21,724 bases of DNA, from NCBI GenBank assembly GCA_041838435.1, contig JBGYPO010000107.1:1-21724 (forward strand), read 5' to 3'. The notes below the pieces were generated by a model that saw nothing but the letters and a program-made list of their open reading frames with translations, was not told the DNA's origin and searched no databases. The stretch is from Aliicoccus sp041838435. GTDB taxonomy: Bacteria > Bacillota > Bacilli > Staphylococcales > Salinicoccaceae. Numbering within the stretch: the first letter of the stretch is position 1; the number at the start of each line of letters is the position of its first letter. Made by a program: the position numbers and the translations under genes. This document shows positions 15,391 through 21,724 of this stretch, piece after piece.

Positions 15391-16147
15391 AGAAATAGAA
15401 CAACTATTATTAGCGTGTAACTCACATGAAGAAATATTAACTTTAAAGTTGCATGAAGATACGCGTATTGGTGTCAAACGTGCAATCATAAAACATACAA
15501 AACGCATCGACACTCATGCTAAGTTGCTAGCTAAGTATGAAGCGATGAAACACTATGAACGAGTAAGTGGCGCACGCATCATCGCAGGTATTGATGAGGC
15601 TGGACGCGGACCGATTGCCGGTGATGTTGTTGCTGCAGCAGTCATTTTACCAGAGGATTTTGAACTTCTCGGATTAAATGATTCAAAGCAACTCTCTCAC
15701 GAGAAACGCATGGTATTCAGAGAATATATTATGACGCATGCTGAATATGGGATTGGTCATGCAACACCACAAGAAATCGACGAGATCAACATTTATCAAG
15801 CGACGAAACTGGCTATGCTGCGTGCAGTTGAGGCGCTCAACATCGAACCCGAACATTTGCTCATCGATGCAATGCAATTGGACACAGATATACCAGAAAC
15901 CTCAATTATTAAAGGTGATGAAAGTTCTTTATCGATTGCAGCTGCATCAATTTTAGCAAAAACTGAGCGGGACTTATCGATGCTTAAAGTACATGAACAA
16001 TATCCGATGTATGGTTTTAATCAGCACAAAGGATATGGTACTGTGCAGCACATTGATGCACTAAATACACACGGACCATGTGCGTTTCATCGCAAAACGT
16101 TCGAACCGGTCACAACAATACTACATAAAAACGGTTACATTGAATGA
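15377..16147 (+). CDS. rnhB: Ribonuclease HII
   Basis: RNase HII removes ribonucleotides from DNA and RNA-DNA hybrids. The 256-residue protein has the catalytic DEAGRGP motif (Asp73, Glu74) and the further acidic residues Asp164 (LLIDAM) and Asp181 (KGDESS, 17 residues later as in the family). It also has AAASILAKTERD and YGFNQHKGYGT. I chose the ATG at 15377 (MHKIKEIEQLL) with AAGGTTGAG upstream; an in-frame GTG/ATG further upstream lies deep inside rbgA and makes an overlong N-terminus. In IAGDVVAAAV an Asp replaces the Pro more often seen after AG. Confidence 0.95.
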   Translation: MHKIKEIEQLLLACNSHEEILTLKLHEDTRIGVKRAIIKHTKRIDTHAKLLAKYEAMKHYERVSGARIIAGIDEAGRGPIAGDVVAAAVILPEDFELLGLNDSKQLSHEKRMVFREYIMTHAEYGIGHATPQEIDEINIYQATKLAMLRAVEALNIEPEHLLIDAMQLDTDIPETSIIKGDESSLSIAAASILAKTERDLSMLKVHEQYPMYGFNQHKGYGTVQHIDALNTHGPCAFHRKTFEPVTTILHKNGYIE

Positions 16148-16161
16148 ACAGCTCCAGATTG

Positions 16162-16190
16162 TTTACAATCACAGTGGGCTTACTTATAAT
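16162..16190 (+). promoter_or_regulatory. Promoter of sucCD
   Basis: TTTACA (16162-16167) and TATAAT (16185-16190) are 17 bp apart, close to the ideal SigA promoter. The -35 box is embedded in a perfect 14-bp inverted repeat GATTGT-TT-ACAATC at 16158-16171 or within one base of it, which could be an operator. Confidence 0.85.
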
Positions 16191-16225
16191 TGGAATGTAG
16201 GATATAAAAATCTAGGAGGATGAAC

Positions 16226-17395
16226 ATGAATATCCATGAGTATCAAGGAAAAGAAATTTTTCGCTCAATGGGCGTGGCGGTGCCTAATGGAGGCGTCGCA
16301 AGAACACCAGAAGAAGCTGTAGAAGTTGCTAAAAGCTTGGATACCGGCGTTTACGTCGTTAAAGCACAAATCCATGCTGGTGGCCGCGGTAAAGCTGGTG
16401 GGGTTAAGATTGTTAAAACGATTGATGAAGTGAGAGAGGCAGCAAAAGAATTGCTGGGTAAAGTTCTTGTCACACATCAGACAGGTCCTGAAGGAAAAGA
16501 AGTTCAGCGCTTGTTAGTTGAAGAAGGCAGTGATATTCAATCTGAGTATTACCTAGGTTTCGTAATCGATCGTGCAACAGATAAAGTTGTACTGATGGGA
16601 TCTGAAGAAGGTGGAACTGAGATTGAAGAGGTTGCTGCTTCAAACCCTGAAAAAATCTTCCGTGAGACAGTTGATCCAGTCCTTGGTTTAATGCCTTTCC
16701 AGGCGAGAAGATTAGCATTCAATATTAATATCCCTAAAGAATCAGTTGGCAAAGCTGTAAAATTAATGCTTGGTCTTTATCAGGTGTTTATTGATAAAGA
16801 TTGTTCAACAATTGAAATTAACCCACTTGTATCAACAGGTGATGGTGGAATCATGGCGCTTGACGCGAAAATTAACTTTGATGAAAACTCTCTATTCAGA
16901 CAAAAACAAGTTGTGGAATTACGCGACTTAACTGAAGAGGATCCAAAAGAAATCGAAGCATCTAAATACGATTTAGCATATGTTGCACTTGAAGGTAACA
17001 TCGGTTGTATGGTAAACGGTGCTGGTCTTGCGATGGCGACGATGGATACAATCAACCACTTCGGCGGTAAGCCCGCAAACTTCCTTGACGTAGGGGGCGG
17101 TGCGACAACTGAGAAAGTGACTGAAGCATTCAAAATCATCTTAGGTGATGCTGGTGTTGAAGGAATTTTCGTTAACATTTTCGGTGGAATCATGAAGTGT
17201 GACGTCATTGCTGAAGGAGTTGTTGAAGCAGTTAAGAATGTTGGTTTAAGAATTCCTTTAGTTGTACGCTTAGAAGGTACAAACGTTGATAAGGGTAAAG
17301 AAATCTTAGACAACTCTGAATTTGATATTATTCCTGCGACAACAATGGCTGAAGGCGCACAAAAAATTATTGATGCGGTAAATCAAAATAAATAA
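16226..17395 (+). CDS. sucC: Succinyl-CoA synthetase, beta subunit
   Basis: SucC with SucD converts succinyl-CoA to succinate while making ATP or GTP in the TCA cycle. The product is 389 residues. An N-terminal ATP-grasp domain includes YVVKAQIHAGGRGKAGGVK (about 46-64), and the C-terminal CoA-ligase domain includes the glycine-rich DVGGGAT and FVNIFGGIMKCD. I chose the ATG at 16226 (MNIHEYQGKEIF, the conserved opening): AGGAGG at 16214-16219 abuts the ATG at 16220 but is 6 nt from 16226. It lies 16 bp before sucD. Confidence 0.96.
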   Translation: MNIHEYQGKEIFRSMGVAVPNGGVARTPEEAVEVAKSLDTGVYVVKAQIHAGGRGKAGGVKIVKTIDEVREAAKELLGKVLVTHQTGPEGKEVQRLLVEEGSDIQSEYYLGFVIDRATDKVVLMGSEEGGTEIEEVAASNPEKIFRETVDPVLGLMPFQARRLAFNINIPKESVGKAVKLMLGLYQVFIDKDCSTIEINPLVSTGDGGIMALDAKINFDENSLFRQKQVVELRDLTEEDPKEIEASKYDLAYVALEGNIGCMVNGAGLAMATMDTINHFGGKPANFLDVGGGATTEKVTEAFKIILGDAGVEGIFVNIFGGIMKCDVIAEGVVEAVKNVGLRIPLVVRLEGTNVDKGKEILDNSEFDIIPATTMAEGAQKIIDAVNQNK

Positions 17396-17411
17396 TAACG
17401 GAGGGTAAACT

Positions 17412-18320
17412 GTGAGTGTATTTGTAGATAAAAATACGAAAGTTTTAGTTCAAGGTATCACGGGTGCGACTGCACTATTTCATACAAAACAAATGCTAGA
17501 GTATGGTACGCAAATTGTTGCAGGTGTTACACCTGGTAAGGGTGGACAAGAAGTTGAAGGTGTACCGGTATTTAATACGGTAGAAGAAGCGGCTAAAGCA
17601 ACTGGCGCGACAGTATCTGTTATTTACGTACCAGCACCATTTGCAGCAGATGCAATCGTTGAGTGTGCGGATGCGGAACTCGATTTAGCAATCTGTATTA
17701 CTGAACATATTCCAGTGCTTGATATGGTTAAAGTGAAGCGTTATTTAGAAGATAAAAAGACGCGTTTAGTCGGACCAAACTGTCCAGGTGTGATTACTGC
17801 AGATGAGACGAAAATCGGTATTATGCCAGGATATATCCACAAAAAAGGTCACGTTGGTGTTGTCAGCCGTTCTGGTACATTAACGTATGAAGCGGTTCAT
17901 CAGTTAACTCAAGCCGGTATTGGTCAAACAACAGCTGTTGGTATCGGTGGAGACCCGGTAAACGGGACGAACTTCATTGATTGCTTAAAAGCATTTAACG
18001 AAGACCCGGAAACATATGCGGTTGTTATGATCGGTGAAATCGGTGGTACTGCAGAAGAAGAAGCTGCTGCATGGGTAAAAGAAAACATGACGAAGCCGGT
18101 CGTTGGATTCATTGGTGGAGTAACAGCGCCTCCAGGTAAGCGTATGGGTCACGCTGGAGCGATTGTTTCAGGCGGAGAAGGTACTGCACAATCTAAGATT
18201 GAAGCATTAAATGAAGCAGGTATTGCAACGTCACCAACACCATCTGAGATTGGTGAAACATTAATCAAACGTATCAAACTAGAAGACGGTTTATACGAGA
18301 AATGTTTAACTGTAAAATAA
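17412..18320 (+). CDS. sucD: Succinyl-CoA synthetase, alpha subunit
   Basis: SucD binds CoA and carries the phosphohistidine of the reaction. The 302-residue protein has the CoA-binding N-terminal Rossmann domain (VLVQGITGATALFHT, 11-25), GPNCPG (121-126), and the active-site His247 in RMGHAGAIVSGGEGTA. GGAGGG at 17400-17405 precedes a GTG start at 17412. It is the last gene of the sucCD operon and is followed by a strong terminator. Confidence 0.97.
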   Translation: MSVFVDKNTKVLVQGITGATALFHTKQMLEYGTQIVAGVTPGKGGQEVEGVPVFNTVEEAAKATGATVSVIYVPAPFAADAIVECADAELDLAICITEHIPVLDMVKVKRYLEDKKTRLVGPNCPGVITADETKIGIMPGYIHKKGHVGVVSRSGTLTYEAVHQLTQAGIGQTTAVGIGGDPVNGTNFIDCLKAFNEDPETYAVVMIGEIGGTAEEEAAAWVKENMTKPVVGFIGGVTAPPGKRMGHAGAIVSGGEGTAQSKIEALNEAGIATSPTPSEIGETLIKRIKLEDGLYEKCLTVK

Positions 18321-18349
18321 TTGTAATATTGTTCGCCAAGTCGAAGCAA

Positions 18350-18386
18350 AAAGACAAGAATTCGTATGAATTCTTGTCTTTTTTTC
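18350..18386 (+). terminator. Rho-independent terminator after sucD
   Basis: A perfect 13-bp stem (18351-18363 with 18368-18380) around GTAT is followed by a run of T. A-T pairs extend the stem further on each side. The flanking A-run makes it potentially active in both directions. Confidence 0.95.
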
Positions 18387-18422
18387 GTGCTTAAACATAA
18401 AAATAGAGACAGAAATGTAACG

Positions 18423-18449
18423 TTGGAGTGCGAATATCTTCTATATAAT
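18423..18449 (+). promoter_or_regulatory. Candidate promoter of dprA
   Basis: A perfect -10 box TATAAT (18444-18449) follows a -35-like TTGGAG (18423-18428) at a short spacing of 15 bp. The short spacing suggests a weak promoter. Confidence 0.5.
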
Positions 18450-18483
18450 AGACTCATAATATACAGAAGGTGAGGCACCACTC

Positions 18484-19275
18484 ATAGACCTATTAAAACT
18501 CGCATATTTAGGCGTCAGTGCTAAAGAATATTTGTTGCTAAGTGCAAATGAAACATCAGAAGGCTTGCAGAAGAAACTTTCCCGATACAATGACTTGGAT
18601 ATTGATAAAATATACGCGGAGTTGCGTGACAATGGTGTGAGCTATATCTCGATTCACGACGGACTTTATCCGGCGTGGTTAAAAGAAATTCATGATCCAC
18701 CGTACATATTATTTTACCGCGGTGACATCGTGTTATTACAATTGCCGTCACTGAGTATTGTGGGGTCGCGCAAGTGTACGAGTTACACGCGCGCTGCGCT
18801 TCAGGCACTGCTACAGAATTTAGAAAATACTGCGATTGTTTCCGGGCTTGCATATGGTGCGGATGAGTATGCGCACAAAACGGCGATTGATTATCAGTTA
18901 CCGACAATAGGTGTGCTCGCATTCGGTCATAATTTACATTATCCTAAAACGACAGAGCGACTGCGCAACACATTGGACGCTGAATACCTTACAATTAGTG
19001 AGTATCCACCGAACACACCAATAGATAAATGGCGATTTGTCGCAAGGAATCGAATCATTGCCGGATTATCATCTGCTGTCCTTGTTACTGAAGCAGAACT
19101 CGGTAGTGGCAGTCTCGTCACGCTTGAGATGGCAATGGATGAAAACAGAACGGCGATGTGTTTACCAGGAAATATAACATCGAAGTTTTCTGTTGGGACA
19201 AATCATATGCTTGCAGAAGGTGCGAAAATGGTGTTAAGTAGTGATGATATTATAGAAGAAATTGTTATGAGGTAA
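18484..19275 (+). CDS. dprA: DNA processing protein DprA, apparent AUA start
   Basis: DprA protects incoming single-stranded DNA during natural transformation and loads RecA on it. The Rossmann-like core is clear: SIVGSRKCTSYTRAAL, VSGLAYGADEYAHKTA, RNRIIAGLSSAVLVTEAELGSGSL and LPGNITSKFSVGTNHMLAEGAKMV. The first standard in-frame start is TTG at 18532, which has no ribosome binding site. The frame remains open and DprA-like upstream (DLLKLAYLGVSAKEYLLL), back to a stop at 18457. The only good site, GAAGGTGAGG at 18466-18475, points to an ATA codon at 18484, giving 263 residues. I annotate that start as most likely; TTG 18532 (247 residues) is the fallback. topA follows from its own promoter. 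Genes lytN and fmhC, found upstream in S. aureus, are absent here. Confidence 0.88.
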   Translation: MDLLKLAYLGVSAKEYLLLSANETSEGLQKKLSRYNDLDIDKIYAELRDNGVSYISIHDGLYPAWLKEIHDPPYILFYRGDIVLLQLPSLSIVGSRKCTSYTRAALQALLQNLENTAIVSGLAYGADEYAHKTAIDYQLPTIGVLAFGHNLHYPKTTERLRNTLDAEYLTISEYPPNTPIDKWRFVARNRIIAGLSSAVLVTEAELGSGSLVTLEMAMDENRTAMCLPGNITSKFSVGTNHMLAEGAKMVLSSDDIIEEIVMR

Positions 19276-19285
19276 TATTTAACAT

Positions 19286-19315
19286 TTGACAATGATTCAT
19301 AAATCTATGTATGAT
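19286..19315 (+). promoter_or_regulatory. Promoter of topA
   Basis: A perfect -35 TTGACA (19286-19291) and a -10 TATGAT (19310-19315) are 18 bp apart, directly after dprA. This lets topA be transcribed independently. Confidence 0.8.
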
Positions 19316-19354
19316 TTGGTACTGAAAGCATAATGAAGTGAGGAGGTAAGGCTC

Positions 19355-21418
19355 GTGGCTAATAATTTAGTGATTGTAGAATCACCTGCAAAAGCAAAAA
19401 CCATAGAGAAATATTTAGGTAAACGCTACAAAGTCCTTGCATCAAATGGTCACGTTCGTGACTTACCAAGAAGTCAAACTGGAATTGATGTTGAGAACAA
19501 TTATGAACCGAAGTACATTACAATTAGAGGAAAAGGTCCATTATTAAAAGAACTTAAAAAAGAGGCAAAAAAAGCGGACAAAATCTTCTTAGCAAGTGAC
19601 CCGGACCGTGAGGGTGAAGCGATTGCATGGCACTTATCGCATGCACTCGGCGACGATAAAGAGTACTACCGTGTCATATTTAATGAGATTACAAAAGATG
19701 CGGTCAAGAATAGTTTTAAAGAACCTGGAGAAATCAACCAACAGTTGGTGGATGCACAACAAGCGCGTCGTATATTAGATAGACTTGTTGGGTATAACAT
19801 CTCACCAATATTATGGAAGAAAGTCAAAAAAGGCTTATCTGCAGGACGTGTACAATCTGTTGCACTTAAACTAATTATTGATCGTGAAGAAGAGATAAAG
19901 AAATTTAAACCAGAAGAGTACTGGACGATTACAAGTACGTTTAAAAAAGGGCGCTCAACATTCACTGGTAAATTTAACGCTTATAAAGGTAAAAAAGTGA
20001 GTTTAAGTAATGAAAATGAAGTAAAAGATATTCTTTCAAAACTAAAAGGTGACGACTTTGACATCGATAAAGTTGTTAAACAAGAAAAAAGAAGATTCCC
20101 GGCCAATCCTTTTACAACATCATCACTGCAACAGGAAGCTGCGCGTAAGTTAAACTTTAAAGCGCGTAAGACGATGATGATTGCACAGCAATTATATGAA
20201 GGTATTGCGCTCGGACGCAGTGGTACTGAGGGTTTAATCACATATATGAGAACTGACTCAACACGTGTATCACCAGTCGCAACAACGGAAGCTGCTGGTT
20301 TTATTGAAGAAAAGTATGGTAAAGAGTACTTGAATCCTGCAAGTAAGGCGAAAGCTGCTGCTGGGCAAGATGCGCACGAAGCTGTGCGTCCAACATCAAG
20401 TTTACGTACACCTGACGAGATGAAACAATATTTATCACGTGACCAGCATCGTCTATATAAATTAATTTGGGATCGTTTTATTGCATCACAAATGGCACCA
20501 GCAATCCTTGATACAGTGAGAGTAGACCTTTTAAATAACGATGTCATGTTTAGAAGTAACGGACAAACGATTAAGTTTAAAGGGTTCATGACAATCTATA
20601 TTGAAGGCAAAGATGACGAGGAAGAAGAAGTCGAGAATGCTTTACCTCAGCTGGAAGAAGGCGAAGTTGTGAAGTCTGAGAAAATCGATCCGAAACAACA
20701 CTTCACACAGCCGCCACCGAGATTCACTGAATCACGACTTGTGAAGACGTTGGAAGAACTCGGTATAGGTCGACCGTCAACTTATGCGCCGACAATTGAT
20801 ACGATCCAAAAGCGAAACTATGTGAAGATGGATCAGAAACGCTTCATACCGACCGAAATTGGTGAAGTTGTCAATGAAGCTGTGACGGAATACTTCCCAG
20901 ACATCATCGATGTACAATTTACAAATGCAATGGAGAAAAGCCTAGATGATATTGCTGAAGGCGAAGCAGAATGGAAGAATGTCATCGATGCGTTTTACAA
21001 AGACTTTTCACCACAGGTGAAGCGTGCAGAAGATGAGATGGAAAAGATTGAGATTAAAGATGAGCCGGCTGGAGAAGATTGTGAGAAATGTGGTTCTCCG
21101 ATGGTTTATAAGATGGGACGCTACGGTAAGTTCATGGCATGTTCGAACTTCCCAGACTGTCGTAACACGAAAGCGATAGTTAAGTCTATTGGTGTCAAAT
21201 GTCCGACATGTAATGAAGGCGACGTCGTTGAACGTAAATCAAAACGCGGTCGCATATTCTACGGTTGTGACAGATTCCCAGATTGTGACTTTGTATCATG
21301 GGATAAGCCGATCGGCAGAGATTGTCCGAAATGTAAGAACTACCTTGTTGAGAAGAAAAAAGGTAAAAACGTCACAGTGAATTGTACTGAATGTGACTAT
21401 ACTGAGAAAGCGAACTAA
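19355..21418 (+). CDS. topA: DNA topoisomerase I
   Basis: TopA relaxes negative supercoils by cutting one strand. The 687-residue protein starts at a GTG, 7 nt after AGGAGGT (19341-19347). The TOPRIM domain opens with LVIVESPAKAKTIEKYLG and has the metal-binding DPDREGE (82-88). The catalytic Tyr297 lies in GLITYMRTDSTRV. The C-terminus has two complete four-cysteine zinc motifs (CEKCGS...CSNFPDC and CPTCNE...CDRFPDC) and a third short one (CPKC...CTEC). The length matches staphylococcal TopA. A terminator follows within 14 bp. Confidence 0.97.
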   Translation: MANNLVIVESPAKAKTIEKYLGKRYKVLASNGHVRDLPRSQTGIDVENNYEPKYITIRGKGPLLKELKKEAKKADKIFLASDPDREGEAIAWHLSHALGDDKEYYRVIFNEITKDAVKNSFKEPGEINQQLVDAQQARRILDRLVGYNISPILWKKVKKGLSAGRVQSVALKLIIDREEEIKKFKPEEYWTITSTFKKGRSTFTGKFNAYKGKKVSLSNENEVKDILSKLKGDDFDIDKVVKQEKRRFPANPFTTSSLQQEAARKLNFKARKTMMIAQQLYEGIALGRSGTEGLITYMRTDSTRVSPVATTEAAGFIEEKYGKEYLNPASKAKAAAGQDAHEAVRPTSSLRTPDEMKQYLSRDQHRLYKLIWDRFIASQMAPAILDTVRVDLLNNDVMFRSNGQTIKFKGFMTIYIEGKDDEEEEVENALPQLEEGEVVKSEKIDPKQHFTQPPPRFTESRLVKTLEELGIGRPSTYAPTIDTIQKRNYVKMDQKRFIPTEIGEVVNEAVTEYFPDIIDVQFTNAMEKSLDDIAEGEAEWKNVIDAFYKDFSPQVKRAEDEMEKIEIKDEPAGEDCEKCGSPMVYKMGRYGKFMACSNFPDCRNTKAIVKSIGVKCPTCNEGDVVERKSKRGRIFYGCDRFPDCDFVSWDKPIGRDCPKCKNYLVEKKKGKNVTVNCTECDYTEKAN

Positions 21419-21431
21419 TATTGGATGAGAG

Positions 21432-21467
21432 TACCACAGGACCTATCTTAGGTTTTGTGGTATTTTT
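21432..21467 (+). terminator. Rho-independent terminator after topA
   Basis: Arms TACCACA-GG-ACCT (21432-21444) and AGGT-TT-TGTGGTA (21450-21462) pair over 13 positions, the two GG/TT positions as G-U pairs. The loop is ATCTT and five T residues follow. Confidence 0.92.
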
Positions 21468-21485
21468 GTGCGGTTTGTGGTGGGA

Positions 21486-21724
21486 TGCAGGTCCGGGTTA
21501 GAAATTGGGGGCTGAGTTGCACGGCGTGCAAGTCCCGGTCAAAATATGGGTGCTGAGTTGCACGGTGGCCTTCGAAATGCAACTCCCGTCCAAAATATCG
21601 GTGTTGAGTTGCACGGTGGCCTTCGAAATGCAACTCCCGTCCAAAATATCGGTGTTGAGTTGCACGGCGTGCAAGTCCGGACTGTAATTAACGTGCTGAG
21701 TTGCACGGTGGCCTTCGAAATGCA
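21486..21724. repeat. Hairpin repeat array R5: mixed 41- and 51-bp units
   Basis: After a partial unit at 21486, units begin with GAGTTGCACGG at 21514 (41 bp), 21555 (51 bp), 21606 (51 bp), 21657 (41 bp) and 21698 (cut by the window end, long type). The two 51-bp units are identical. Short units contain TTGCAC-GGC-GTGCAA, a tight hairpin. Long units contain GAGTTGCA / TGCAACTC with an enlarged loop including GGCCTTCGAAA. The two forms differ by 10 bp placed in the hairpin tip. Two short open frames cross the array on either strand but only translate the repeat. Confidence 0.95.

Noticed and set aside
16780..17313. 177-codon open frame on the - strand opposite sucC
   Set aside because: sucC is full length and conserved on the + strand; the antisense frame has low-complexity composition typical of shadows.
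19981..20589. 202-codon open frame on the - strand opposite topA
   Set aside because: It lies wholly inside the conserved topA core and shows no family motif or ribosome binding site.
21448..21687. Small open frames on both strands over array R5
   Set aside because: They only translate the repeat (EGHRATQH-type and VAFEMQLP-type periods) and lack ribosome binding sites.

Overview
The window is a chromosomal housekeeping region of a low-GC Gram-positive coccus. The gene order fapR-plsX-fabD-fabG-acpP-rnc-smc-ftsY-ylxM-ffh-rpsP-khpA-rimM-trmD-rplS-rbgA-rnhB-sucC-sucD-dprA-topA matches the core map of Staphylococcaceae. The proteins look staphylococcal but not like S. aureus itself. A Macrococcus- or Mammaliicoccus-like genome is my best guess, made from recalled gene order and not from a database search. 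Every credible gene is on the + strand.

Layout: 1-466 holds two tandem arrays of 41- and 42-bp hairpin repeats. 467-3978 is the FapR-controlled fatty acid and phospholipid operon, with a promoter and FapR operator in front and a terminator behind acpP. 4049-11137 carries RNase III, the chromosome-organising ATPase Smc, and the protein-targeting genes ftsY, ylxM and ffh. 11163-12946 is the rpsP-khpA-rimM-trmD translation cluster with its own promoter and an internal terminator. 12947-13948 is an accessory island between trmD and rplS: a GNAT acetyltransferase gene nested in 41-bp hairpin repeats. 13988-14504 is monocistronic rplS. 14527-16147 is rbgA-rnhB. 16162-18386 is the sucCD operon with a strong promoter and terminator. 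18444-21467 holds dprA and topA. 21486-21724 is a further hairpin repeat array cut by the window end.

The genes fall into four working groups: membrane lipid synthesis (fapR to acpP), chromosome and RNA maintenance (rnc, smc, rnhB, topA, dprA), membrane protein targeting (ftsY, ylxM, ffh), and ribosome or tRNA maturation (rpsP, khpA, rimM, trmD, rplS, rbgA). sucCD adds a TCA-cycle step.

The most unusual content is the repeats. Arrays sit at three gene junctions and share a unit length of 41-42 bp (one has a 51-bp form). Each unit carries a short-loop inverted repeat. In the trmD-rplS array two different hairpin types are joined in exact 41-bp register behind a shared 8-bp head (GGTTTATC). 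The array starts directly after the stop codon of a TrmD that lacks its usual C-terminal tail. A second oddity is dprA, whose best ribosome binding site points to an AUA start codon.
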